Assembly: GCA_021849615.1 (NCBI GenBank)
Contig: JAJZSQ010000012.1
Coordinates: 1-46,862, forward strand
DNA: 46,862 nucleotides
Reading direction: 5' to 3'
From: Pseudomonadota bacterium
GTDB taxonomy: Bacteria > Pseudomonadota > Gammaproteobacteria > Steroidobacterales > Steroidobacteraceae
Shown here: positions 8,608 through 17,181 of the stretch, in pieces
Layout of the letters: each line of letters opens with the position of its first letter
How positions within the stretch are numbered: the first letter of the stretch is position 1
Translations under genes and position numbers: made by a program
The notes under the pieces: generated by a model
Database searches by the model: none
What the model was told of the DNA's origin: nothing
What the model saw: the letters and a program-made list of their open reading frames with translations, nothing else

Positions 8608-10554
8608 ATGGCGAGTCGCAATCGGTTCCGCGGGGCTCGGTGGGCGCGAGTCTTGCTCGCGCTGCTGTTGCCGCTCGCCGCCGCCGCGCACGCCGGTATC
8701 GCGCTGACCCTCCACGGCGTGCAGGGCAAGCTGCGCGCCAACGTGCTCGCGTACCTGAGTTTCGAGCGCTACAAGGACAGCAAGCACCTGGATGCCGCCA
8801 TCATTGAGCGGCTCGAGAACCGGGTGCAGAGCGAGGTGGACTCGGCGCTCGAGCCGTACGGGTACTTCCAGCCCACCGTCCATCCGACGGTCCGCCGCAC
8901 CGGAGCGGATCGCTGGCGCGTGGTGCTCGAGATCGATCCGGGCCCGCCGGTGCTGCTGCAGACGGTGGACGTCAAGGTCACCGGCGCCGGCGCCGGTGAT
9001 ACGCGCTTCACCCGCATCACCGATCATGTGTCGCTCAACTCCGGGCAGCGCCTGGACGAGGCGGCCTACGAGCGCCTCAAGGGCGAGCTGCTGCAGACCG
9101 CCGCGACCTATGGCTACCTCGATGCGCGCCTCACCCGCCACCAGATCCAGGTCGATCCGGCCAAGCGCCGCGCCAGCGTCTTTCTCACGCTCGCCACCGG
9201 TGCGCGCTACCGTTTTGGGTCGACGCAGATCGAGCAGCACGCGCTCACCGATGCGCTGGTGCGGCGCTATCTGCGCTATCGGCACGGGCAGCCGTTCGAC
9301 CTGACGCAGCTGCTGCGCACCCAGTTCGTGCTCGATGACACCGGCTACTTCTCCGATCTCGAGGTGGTGCCCGGCAAGCCCGACAAAGCCCGGCACACCG
9401 TGCCGGTGAACATCCGCGCCAATTCCAGCCGGCGCAACGTCTACTCCTTCGCCGCCGGCTACGCCACCGACACCGGCGCCCGCGGCATCGTCAGCTGGCA
9501 GGATCGGCGGGTGAACCGCGAGGGCGACCGGATGAGCGTCGACCTGGAGGCTGCGCAGCTGACCAAGTACAGCCTGCAGAGCCGCTACGTCATCCCGATC
9601 GGCGACCCGGCCACCGAGAATCTCACCTTCACCGCGAGCGTCGAGCAGCGCCAGCTCGCCGCGGTGGATGCGCGCACCATGACGTTCGGCGTGCACCTCA
9701 CCCGGGTGACGGGTCGCTGGCAGACCGTGTGGTTCCTCGATGCCATGCACGCCACCGGCTCGGTCAACGGGGCGATCTGCCCCGCCGGGGTCCTCAACGC
9801 CGCCGGTACGCAGTGCGAACTCGCCGGAGCGAACGTGGCGGCCCCCAACGCGGTCGCCAGCGTGGTCGGCAACATGCTCGTGCCGGGTGTGGAGATCACC
9901 TCGGTTCCGAGTGGGTATTTCGGTGAGCCGATTTTCGAGCACGGGGTGTCGATCGTGCTGCGCGGTTCGCACGGTGCGCTCGGCTCGCGGGCCGACTTTG
10001 TGCAGCTGCGCGTGCAGCTCGAACGGGTCTTCAACTTCGCTCCGCGCTGGCATCTGCTGCTGCGCGATGAGTTCGGGGCGACCGCCGCGTCGCACTTCAA
10101 CAACGTGCCGCCGGTGCTGCGCTTCTTTGCCGGCGGCGAAGGCAGCGTGCGCGGCTTCGAATACAACTCACTCTCGCCGACCCAGATCTTCTACGCCTCG
10201 GGCGCCTATCAGGTGAACAACGTCACCTACACCTGCTACGGCGGTACGGCCGCCCCGCAGAACGTGCCCAACCCTTCGCAGTGTCCGCTGCAACCGGTGC
10301 AGGCCGGTGGCAAGGACATGATCAGCGGCTCGGTGGAGATCGACCGCGACCTGCCGCACAACTTCGGCGTGGCGGCATTCTTCGACTACGGCAACGTGTT
10401 CAACAGCTTCCATGTTCCGCACCTGCTGCAGTACGGTGCCGGCATCGGATTTCGCGTGCGCCTGCCGGTGATGACGCTCGGCATCGACGTCGGCGAGCCG
10501 CTCTCGGAGCCGGGCAGCCCGCGTCTGTACATCAACTTCTCGCCGCGGCTATGA
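8608..10554 (+). CDS. tamA: Translocation and assembly module TamA (Omp85 family)
   Basis: 648 residues with an N-terminal signal peptide (hydrophobic core about residues 13-25, then A-A-H-A-G). POTRA domains follow to about residue 270 (V-D-V-K-V-T-G, tyrosine-rich Y-G-Y-L-D-A-R-L), then a 16-strand beta-barrel ending in L-Y-I-N-F-S-P-R-L. The Omp85 barrel motifs are visible: F-F-A-G-G-E-G-S-V-R-G-F (the G-x-x-x-V-R-G-[FY] motif) and F-F-D-Y-G-N-V-F near the end. With TamB it helps insert outer-membrane proteins and, by current work, carries phospholipid between membranes. A Cys-containing loop (about residues 390-410 and 535-560) is longer than in E. coli. tamB follows after 13 bases. Confidence 0.94.
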   Translation: MASRNRFRGARWARVLLALLLPLAAAAHAGIALTLHGVQGKLRANVLAYLSFERYKDSKHLDAAIIERLENRVQSEVDSALEPYGYFQPTVHPTVRRTGADRWRVVLEIDPGPPVLLQTVDVKVTGAGAGDTRFTRITDHVSLNSGQRLDEAAYERLKGELLQTAATYGYLDARLTRHQIQVDPAKRRASVFLTLATGARYRFGSTQIEQHALTDALVRRYLRYRHGQPFDLTQLLRTQFVLDDTGYFSDLEVVPGKPDKARHTVPVNIRANSSRRNVYSFAAGYATDTGARGIVSWQDRRVNREGDRMSVDLEAAQLTKYSLQSRYVIPIGDPATENLTFTASVEQRQLAAVDARTMTFGVHLTRVTGRWQTVWFLDAMHATGSVNGAICPAGVLNAAGTQCELAGANVAAPNAVASVVGNMLVPGVEITSVPSGYFGEPIFEHGVSIVLRGSHGALGSRADFVQLRVQLERVFNFAPRWHLLLRDEFGATAASHFNNVPPVLRFFAGGEGSVRGFEYNSLSPTQIFYASGAYQVNNVTYTCYGGTAAPQNVPNPSQCPLQPVQAGGKDMISGSVEIDRDLPHNFGVAAFFDYGNVFNSFHVPHLLQYGAGIGFRVRLPVMTLGIDVGEPLSEPGSPRLYINFSPRL

Positions 10555-10567
10555 GGAACGCTGAGCG

Positions 10568-13500
10568 ATGCGCCGGATTCTGATCTGGGGCGGTGTGCTG
10601 ATCGGCCTGGGCGCGGTGCTTCTCGGCGCGGCCGCGTACACCGTGTTTTACACCCAGGGCGGTCTGCGCTTCGTGGTGGCGCACCTGCCGCAGCGCTTCG
10701 GAACGGCCAAGGTGCGCATCGAGCAGGTGAGCGGCACGCTCGCCACGGGCGTACGCGCCGAGCGCGTACTGATCGATCAGCGGCACGTCTATCTGCGGTT
10801 CGATCACGTGTACACACGCGTGCATCTCTCGGCGCTCTCCTGGCACACGCTGATCAGTCCCGAGACCCGCATCCGCAGCGCGTACATCCGCGTCAAGCCG
10901 GTGCGGCCGCTGCCGGTGATTGCGCCGAAATTCCTGCCGTGGGGCCTGGACATCCGGGTGATGCACGCCCAGGTCGGCGCCGTGCAGCTGGTGCTCGAGA
11001 ACGGTCGGCGTCTCGAGGGCACCGGCCTCCGTGGCGCCGTGCAGATCGGGCATCGGGATCTGCACGTGACGGACTTCTCGCTGCGCATGGGACGGGCCAC
11101 GTACCACCTGGCGGCGGCGCTGCACGCGGCCCGGCCGCTGCAGCTCACCGTCGGCGGCGATTTCACCTGGAGCCCGCCGCGCCAGCCGCGCTGGCAAGGT
11201 CAACTGGCGCTGCGCGGCAACATCGCGGTCATGACGCTCACGGCGCACCTCGGCGCCCCGTTCTCCGCGGCGCTGCAGGGCACACTGCGCGATCAGCACG
11301 GTCGGTGGACCACGCAGAGTGAGCTCGGCATCCGCGGACTCGACCTGCCTGCCTGGCACCGCACCGGACGCTTCGGGCGCATCGCGGCGCAGCTGGCGCT
11401 CACCGGCGGCGTGCACGGCTTTCGTCTCGGCGGAACCGTCGATCCGCAGGGGCTGCACGCCGGTCTCTTTCACGTGCAGCTCGACGGTCGCTACGGCGCC
11501 GGCGTGCTCAGTGCGCGCCGTTTCGTGCTTGCGCATCCGGCCAGCGCCACGGTGCTGCGCGGCGCCGGCGCGGTGCGTTTCGGCGGCGGACGGCCGGATC
11601 TGCAGCTGCACGGCAGGTGGCGCGGGCTGCGGTGGCCGCTGAACGCCGCGGCTCGCGTGCGCAGCCCCTCGGGCGAATTCACGCTCAACGGCCGGTTCCC
11701 CTACGCTCTCGCCGCGCACGGACTCGCGCAGGTCGGTGCGGCACGGCCAGTGCCCGTGACGCTCGGGGCGACACTGACCGCGAGTGGCCTTGCCCTCCAA
11801 CACGCCACGGTGCGGATGCTCGGGGGTCAGATCGAGGCGCGCGGTGCGCTCGCCTGGACCCCCGTGAAGCGCTGGCGCGTGCACCTCACCGGCCGCAGCA
11901 TCGACCCGGCCCGGTTGCGCCCGGTGCTCAGCGGCCGGATCGGCTTCACCCTCACGGCCGCCGGCGAAGGCTTCGGCGCCGATGCGCCGCTGCGCGTGCG
12001 GCTCAAACGGTTGAACGGTCAGGTGCGCGGCCAGCCCGCCAGCGGCAGCGGCGAAGTGCGCCACGATCATGGCGCGTGGACGTTCCAACGATTGCACCTG
12101 GATCTGGGGCGCACGCGGCTCGCCGCCGATGGGCGGCTGGCGAGGCACGTGCACCTGCGGTTTGCACTGACGGGGGATCTGCAGCTGATCTCGAGCGCCG
12201 ATCGCGGCACCTTCACGGCGCATGGAACGATCGACGGGTCGCGGCGCGCGCCGCGCGTGAATGCGTGGCTCGCGGGTTCGGATCTGCACGCCGGGGCCAA
12301 CTCGCTCGCCGCCCTGCGGGCGCGCATCGACTTCGACCCGCGCCCGCAGCACCGCTCGCACGTGACGCTGCAGTTGCGAGAGCTGCACTCACGCCATCGC
12401 CTGCTGCGCAGTCTGGAGTTCGATCTCGCCGGACCGGCCGCGGCGCTGAGCGCGAGACTCGAGGTGAACGCTCCGGGACTGCACGCGGCAGCCCAGGCGT
12501 CCGGCAGCTTCGTCGCGGGGGTCTTCAACGGGCGCGTCACCTCGTTCAACGTGACCGGGCCGCAGTCGCTGCGTCTGCATCTGCGCGAACCGGCGCAGCT
12601 GACGCTCTCGCGGCAGCGCCGCGCGCTGGGCGCGCTGTGTCTGGAGGGGACGCCGGGCGCGCTGTGCACCGGTGCGACCTGGACCCCCGGGGGCTGGTCG
12701 GCCTATGTCAGCGCCAGCCAGCTGCCGCTGGCGACGCTCACCGCGGGCATGACCCCTGCGGTCGAATATCAAGGCACCCTCGGCGCGTCGCTCGAGCTCA
12801 CCGGCAGCGCCGGTAAGCCGCTGCAGGGCACGCTGCGCATGACGCTCGCGCACGGAGTGCTGTCGCGCAAACTCGTCAGCGGCACGGTCGAGCACACGAG
12901 CATCGGCTCGGGGTTGCTCACGGCGGTTGCCGGGCCCGGGACGATTCACGCACGAGCCTCGCTGACCGCCGGTGCGATCGGCACGTTCGACGCCGTGCTC
13001 GACATCCGGCGCGGTGCAGCCGATTGGCGCGCGATGCCGCTGACGGGCAGCCTCGAGGCGCGCACCGCCCGGTTGAATCTGGTCTCACTGTACCTGCCGG
13101 GCGTCGATGCCGTCTCCGGGGTGCTGCTCGCGCACGCCTCGTTCGGCGGAACGCTCGGGGATCCTCGTCTGCACGGCGCGGTGAAGATCGTCGATGCATC
13201 GGCTGACCTGTACCGCACCAACCTGCAGATGCGCCAACTCTCCCTGACGGCGCAGCTGGTGCAGAGCGGTCTGAGCTTCGTCGGCTCGGCGCAGGTCGGC
13301 AAGGGCACCCTGCATGCGACCGGTACGATGGGCTGGCACGACGGGGCGGCGAGCGGCGAGGTGCACCTGCGCGGCACCGATCTGCGCGTGGTGGATCTGC
13401 CCGAGGCGCGCATCGATGCCTCTCCGCAGCTCGATTTCCACCTGGTCGGCCACCGCATCGATGCCACCGGCAAGGTGCACATCACACATGCGCACATTGC

Positions 13501-14332
13501 GCCACGCAACTTCAGCGGCGCGGTGCGTACGTCGTCCGACCAGGTGATCGTGGGCGCGGAGTCCTCCAGCGCCGCGCATCGCTACCACGTGGTGAGCGTG
13601 ATCACGTTCGACCTCGGCCGGGATGTCGACATCGAGACGATGGGCCTCACCGGTCAATTGAGCGGTGCGATCACCGTCAGCAGCGGACTCGGCCAGGGCA
13701 CGACCGCCACGGGCGAGCTGTTCGTGCGCAAGGGACAGTATTCCGCCTACGCACGCCGACTGACGATCCAGACCGGCCGGCTGTTCTTCCGCGGCGGCCC
13801 GCTCGACAACCCCGGTATCGAGATCCGCGCCGTGCGCCGCTATCCGGACGTGACCGCGGGCATCAACGTCAGCGGCACGCTGAAACAGCCGCAAGTGTCG
13901 TTCTTTTCCAACCCGGCGCTCTCGCAGTCGCAGATCATGTCGCTCATCCTGTCCGGCGGCGGCGGCTCGCTGCAGGCCCTGCAGACGACCACCGGCGTGC
14001 AGAGCCGCCAGAGCACGGCCGCCAACGAGCTGCTGGCGCAGGGCGGCGCGATTCTGGCGCAGCAGCTCGGCTCGCGCATCGGCCTGCCGGACGTGAGCCT
14101 GCAGACCGACATGAACAACCAGACCTCCATCGTGCTCGGCAAGTATCTCTCGCCGCGCCTGTACGTCAGCTATGGCGTGGGCCTGACCGAGCAGTTGAGT
14201 GCCGTGCGGCTGCGCTACAGCATCGGCAAGCACTGGACGATCCGGCTCGAGGCCGGGCAGGGCAAGCTCGTCGGGCAGACCAAGAGCGGCGAGCTCGGCG
14301 GCGCCGACTTGGTGTTCACGGTGACCAAGTGA
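10568..14332 (+). CDS. tamB: Translocation and assembly module TamB (AsmA-like, DUF490)
   Basis: 1254 residues, typical of TamB. One N-terminal membrane anchor (L-I-W-G-G-V-L-I-G-L-G region, residues 4-27) is followed by a very long beta-rich repeat body, thought to form a lipid-conducting groove across the periplasm, and the conserved C-terminal DUF490 domain (L-S-G-A-I-T-V, G-x-L-F-V-R-K-G-Q-Y, G-G-P-L-D-N-P-G-I-E-I-R-A, L-Y-V-S-Y-G-V-G-L). The last part docks onto TamA. It is in an operon with tamA. Its stop lies 4 bases before the -35 of the arginine operon promoter, and I see no terminator between them. Confidence 0.94.
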   Translation: MRRILIWGGVLIGLGAVLLGAAAYTVFYTQGGLRFVVAHLPQRFGTAKVRIEQVSGTLATGVRAERVLIDQRHVYLRFDHVYTRVHLSALSWHTLISPETRIRSAYIRVKPVRPLPVIAPKFLPWGLDIRVMHAQVGAVQLVLENGRRLEGTGLRGAVQIGHRDLHVTDFSLRMGRATYHLAAALHAARPLQLTVGGDFTWSPPRQPRWQGQLALRGNIAVMTLTAHLGAPFSAALQGTLRDQHGRWTTQSELGIRGLDLPAWHRTGRFGRIAAQLALTGGVHGFRLGGTVDPQGLHAGLFHVQLDGRYGAGVLSARRFVLAHPASATVLRGAGAVRFGGGRPDLQLHGRWRGLRWPLNAAARVRSPSGEFTLNGRFPYALAAHGLAQVGAARPVPVTLGATLTASGLALQHATVRMLGGQIEARGALAWTPVKRWRVHLTGRSIDPARLRPVLSGRIGFTLTAAGEGFGADAPLRVRLKRLNGQVRGQPASGSGEVRHDHGAWTFQRLHLDLGRTRLAADGRLARHVHLRFALTGDLQLISSADRGTFTAHGTIDGSRRAPRVNAWLAGSDLHAGANSLAALRARIDFDPRPQHRSHVTLQLRELHSRHRLLRSLEFDLAGPAAALSARLEVNAPGLHAAAQASGSFVAGVFNGRVTSFNVTGPQSLRLHLREPAQLTLSRQRRALGALCLEGTPGALCTGATWTPGGWSAYVSASQLPLATLTAGMTPAVEYQGTLGASLELTGSAGKPLQGTLRMTLAHGVLSRKLVSGTVEHTSIGSGLLTAVAGPGTIHARASLTAGAIGTFDAVLDIRRGAADWRAMPLTGSLEARTARLNLVSLYLPGVDAVSGVLLAHASFGGTLGDPRLHGAVKIVDASADLYRTNLQMRQLSLTAQLVQSGLSFVGSAQVGKGTLHATGTMGWHDGAASGEVHLRGTDLRVVDLPEARIDASPQLDFHLVGHRIDATGKVHITHAHIAPRNFSGAVRTSSDQVIVGAESSSAAHRYHVVSVITFDLGRDVDIETMGLTGQLSGAITVSSGLGQGTTATGELFVRKGQYSAYARRLTIQTGRLFFRGGPLDNPGIEIRAVRRYPDVTAGINVSGTLKQPQVSFFSNPALSQSQIMSLILSGGGGSLQALQTTTGVQSRQSTAANELLAQGGAILAQQLGSRIGLPDVSLQTDMNNQTSIVLGKYLSPRLYVSYGVGLTEQLSAVRLRYSIGKHWTIRLEAGQGKLVGQTKSGELGGADLVFTVTK

Positions 14333-14335
14333 GGC

Positions 14336-14363
14336 TTGACGTGCGTGAATTATTATTCATAAT
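14336..14363 (+). promoter_or_regulatory. Sigma-70 promoter of the arginine operon
   Basis: TTGACG (14336-14341), a 16-base spacer, and CATAAT (14358-14363), both five of six to consensus. Transcription would start near 14370, about 38 bases before the argR ATG. The spacer and the -10 lie inside the ARG boxes, so bound ArgR would block RNA polymerase. Confidence 0.78.
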
Positions 14364-14380
14364 ACGCGCAATTTTATGCA
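14346..14380. promoter_or_regulatory. Two ARG boxes (ArgR operator)
   Basis: Box 1 core is TGAAT-TATT-ATTCA (14346-14359), a perfect inverted repeat identical to the Enterobacteria ARG-box consensus arms. Box 2 core is CGCAA-TTTT-ATGCA (14367-14380), weaker (good right arm). The two cores start exactly 21 bp apart, which is the known spacing (18-bp box plus 3 bp) for one ArgR hexamer. This predicts arginine-dependent repression of argR and of the genes behind it. Confidence 0.82.
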
Positions 14381-14407
14381 TATCGGCCGCCCCCATCCGT
14401 AACCGCC

Positions 14408-14854
14408 ATGGACGCTCAGCAGCTCGAACGCCGCCAGGCGGTGGTGCGCATTCTGCGCAGCGGGGTGGTGCACCGGCAGGAGGACCTGGTGCGGTTGCTG
14501 CGCGAAGAGGGCTACGAGGTGACGCAGTCCTCCATCAGCCGCGATCTGCGCGACCTCGGCGTACTCAAGGCGAGCGGCCGCTACGTGCTGCCGCCCGACG
14601 AGGTCTCGCGCACCCAGAGTGATTTCGCCATGCTCGCGCAGTTCGTGCGCGAGCTGAAGCGGGCCGGCACCTCGTTGACGGTGCTGCGCACGACGATCGG
14701 CGCCGCCCAGAGCGTCGCGGTCGCAATCGACCGGGCCGAGTGGCCCGAGGTGGCCGGCACCCTCTCCGGAGACGACACGATCTTCATCGCCACCGCCGAT
14801 GGCCGCGCGCAGGAACAGCTGATCGCGCGGCTGCAGGCGCTCTTTCGGATCTGA
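14408..14854 (+). CDS. argR: Arginine repressor ArgR
   Basis: 148 residues. The N-terminal winged helix carries the canonical S-S-I-S-R-D-L-R-D-L-G recognition helix (about residues 39-49). The C-terminal half forms the hexamer and binds L-arginine (T-T-I-G-A-A-Q-S-V-A motif and G-D-D-T-I-F-I-A-T). It controls arginine synthesis genes in response to arginine. It is the first gene of the cluster and lies directly behind two ARG boxes, so it very likely represses itself and the downstream genes. argG follows after 4 bases. Confidence 0.95.
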   Translation: MDAQQLERRQAVVRILRSGVVHRQEDLVRLLREEGYEVTQSSISRDLRDLGVLKASGRYVLPPDEVSRTQSDFAMLAQFVRELKRAGTSLTVLRTTIGAAQSVAVAIDRAEWPEVAGTLSGDDTIFIATADGRAQEQLIARLQALFRI

Positions 14855-14858
14855 ACGC

Positions 14859-16103
14859 ATGTCTACAACCTCGACTTCGGGCGCAGAGCCCATTGTTCTC
14901 GCCTATTCCGGCGGCCTCGACACCTCTTTCCTGGTGCCTTGGCTGAAGGAGACGTACGGGCGGCCCGTGATCACGGTCACCGTCGACACTGGCGGCATCG
15001 ACGCCGAGGCGGCGCGCACGCTCGCCGAGCGCGCCCGCGCGCTCGGCGCGATCGATCATCATCAGGTCGATGCGCGCGAGGCGTACTTCGAGCAGGTCCT
15101 GCGCTTTCTCATCATGGGCAACGTCAAGCGCGGTCAGCTCTATCCGCTGTGCGTCGGCGCTGAGCGGGTCATGCAGGCGCAGACCATCGCGCACATGGCG
15201 CGTAAGCTTGGCACCCGCATGATCGCGCACGGCTGCACCGCTGCCGGCAACGACCAGGTGCGCTTCGAAGTCGCCATGCGTACGCTGGCGCCGGACTTGG
15301 AAGTGCTCGCCCCGGTGCGTGACCGGGCGTTCAAGCGCGCCGAGGAACTCGCATTCCTGAAGGAACGCGCGCTGCCGGTGCCCCCGTTCGGAGCGGCGTA
15401 CTCGATCAACCGCGGCCTATGGGGCGTGACCATCGGCGGGCAAGAAACCCTCACCTCGGGTGGCAGCATTCCGGAGGAGGCGTGGGTGTTGACCCGCGAG
15501 GCGTTCAGCCGCGCGCGCGCGCCCGAGACCCACACGATCGCCTTCGAGCGCGGCCGCCCGACCAGTCTTGATGGCCGCTCGCTCACGCCCGTGGCGCTCA
15601 TCGAGGCGCTCGAGGCGCTGGCCGCGCCGTTCGGCATCGGTCGCGGGATCCATCTCGGCGACACCATCATCGGCACCAAAGGCCGGGTCGCGTTCGAGGC
15701 ACCGGCCGCCGAAGTGCTGCTCAGCGCACATCGCGAACTGGAGAAGCTGGTGCTGACCCCCCGCCAGCAGCGCATCAAGGATCTGGTGGCGCAACCGTAC
15801 GGGGACTGGGTGCACGAGGGGCAGCTGCTCGATCCGGTGTGCCGCGACATCGAAGCGCTGCTCGAATCCTCCCAGGAGCGCCTCAGCGGCACGGTGCGCA
15901 TCGCTTTGCGCCCGGGCAACCTGTTCATCGAGGGCGTCGAATCTCCGTACTCGCTGATGAGCGCCTCGAAGGGGGTCTATGGCGAGGCCGCCGGGGAGTG
16001 GACGCCCCAGGATGCGCTCGGATTCTCCAAGATCGTCGCACTCACCGGCGTATTTCACCGCCGTGCCGGGGAACGCGCCGCGGGCGGTGCGGGAGGTCAG
16101 TGA
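14859..16103 (+). CDS. argG: Argininosuccinate synthase
   Basis: 414 residues. The enzyme joins citrulline and aspartate with ATP to make argininosuccinate, the seventh step of arginine synthesis. The PP-loop ATP site V-L-A-Y-S-G-G-L-D-T-S is near the N-terminus, then N-V-K-R-G-Q-L-Y-P-L, A-H-G-C-T-A-A-G-N-D-Q-V-R-F and Y-S-I-N-R-G-L-W-G. From memory, the blocks after the PP-loop (Y-P-L-C-V-G-A-E-R, A-K/R-Y-S-I-N-K/R-G-L-W-G) resemble the Bacteroidetes form more than the E. coli or Xanthomonas forms. The next gene begins one base after the stop. Confidence 0.94.
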   Translation: MSTTSTSGAEPIVLAYSGGLDTSFLVPWLKETYGRPVITVTVDTGGIDAEAARTLAERARALGAIDHHQVDAREAYFEQVLRFLIMGNVKRGQLYPLCVGAERVMQAQTIAHMARKLGTRMIAHGCTAAGNDQVRFEVAMRTLAPDLEVLAPVRDRAFKRAEELAFLKERALPVPPFGAAYSINRGLWGVTIGGQETLTSGGSIPEEAWVLTREAFSRARAPETHTIAFERGRPTSLDGRSLTPVALIEALEALAAPFGIGRGIHLGDTIIGTKGRVAFEAPAAEVLLSAHRELEKLVLTPRQQRIKDLVAQPYGDWVHEGQLLDPVCRDIEALLESSQERLSGTVRIALRPGNLFIEGVESPYSLMSASKGVYGEAAGEWTPQDALGFSKIVALTGVFHRRAGERAAGGAGGQ

Positions 16104-16104
16104 C

Positions 16105-17181
16105 ATGAGCAACGGAATGCGCAGCGTCGTCGTCGACAAGATCGCCTCGGTGGCCCAGGCCTGCGGCCTCTCGCGAGAGGTGCGCATCGCGCCGGAGATC
16201 CCCGCCGAGGAAGGCGTGGTGATCGTCGTCGAGGTGCTCACCAACAAGTCGACGTACAACACCCTGGAGTTGACCAGCGGCCGCATGGCCAAAGTGCGCA
16301 AGGGCGACATCGTGGTCGGCGCGCTCGGTCACCGTAAGGCGCTGTTTGGCTACTCCGGGCACATCCCCCCGACGGTCAAGCCGGGCGATGTGATCCAGAT
16401 GCTCAACATCGGCGGGGTGCTCGGCGCGTGCGACTCGATCAATCCGGACAAGGGGCAGCCGTTCGACTGCCGCGTGCTCGGGGTGGTGCTGCGCTTCCCT
16501 TACCTCGGTGAGCGGATCGGCGTGCCGGCCCGCGTCGGCATCCGCCCGCTCGACCAGGCGGCCGCCCTCGAGACGCGCGCCGTCCCGGTGGTGGCGCTGG
16601 CCGGTACCTGCATGGAAGCGGGCAAGACCGCCGCGGCCTGCGCCATGATCAGCCGCATGCGGCACCGTGGCCTGACGGTCGATGCGTTCAAGGCCACCGG
16701 CGTCTCGCTGCGCCGCGACATCATGGCCATGGAGGATGCCGGCGCGCGCCGCTCGGCGATCTTCACCGACTTCGGCGTCGTCACCACCACCCGGCACAAT
16801 GGCCCGGCACTGACCCGCACCATGCTGACGGAGCTGTCCGCCGGCCGGCCCGAGGTCATCGTGTTCGAGCTCGGCGACGGCATTCTCGGCACGTACGGGG
16901 TGGATGCCATCCTCGAGTGCCCGGACATCCGCTCCGCGCTCACCGCGGTGGTGCTCTCGGCCAACGACCCGGTCGCCGCCTGGGGTGGGGTGAAGCTGCT
17001 GCGCGAGCGCTTCGGGATCGAGCCATGCGTGGTGACCGGGCCGGCGACCGACAACCAGGTCGGCATCGACCTGATCACCGAGCAGCTGAAGGTGCCGGCC
17101 TTCAATGCGATCAGCGATGGCGCCTCGCTCGGTGATCACGTGATGAAGGCCGTGGGACTCGCGGCGGGATCGCCGCCGTGA
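16105..17181 (+). CDS. Unrecognised P-loop protein inside the arginine operon (distant DUF1611-like appearance)
   Basis: 358 residues. The N-terminal part (1-150) is beta-rich (K-V-R-K-G-D-I-V-V-G-A-L-G, G-Y-S-G-H-I-P-P). The C-terminal part is a nucleotide-binding fold with A-G-T-C-M-E-A-G-K-T as Walker A (about residues 167-176), then F-K-A-T-G, F-T-D-F-G-V and V-F-E-L-G-D-G. The G-T-x-x-x-x-G-K-T plus A-T-G pattern recalls DUF1611 proteins, one of which (DgcN) has been described as a D-glutamate N-acetyltransferase, but the likeness is distant. A GGAGG lies nine bases before ATG 16105; argG ends one base before, and the stop overlaps the GTG of argC by four bases. Such tight packing argues for a role in arginine synthesis. 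The operon lacks a gene for the first step (N-acylglutamate synthase), so that is the leading guess; a kinase, ligase or regulatory role is also possible. Confidence 0.85.
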   Translation: MSNGMRSVVVDKIASVAQACGLSREVRIAPEIPAEEGVVIVVEVLTNKSTYNTLELTSGRMAKVRKGDIVVGALGHRKALFGYSGHIPPTVKPGDVIQMLNIGGVLGACDSINPDKGQPFDCRVLGVVLRFPYLGERIGVPARVGIRPLDQAAALETRAVPVVALAGTCMEAGKTAAACAMISRMRHRGLTVDAFKATGVSLRRDIMAMEDAGARRSAIFTDFGVVTTTRHNGPALTRTMLTELSAGRPEVIVFELGDGILGTYGVDAILECPDIRSALTAVVLSANDPVAAWGGVKLLRERFGIEPCVVTGPATDNQVGIDLITEQLKVPAFNAISDGASLGDHVMKAVGLAAGSPP

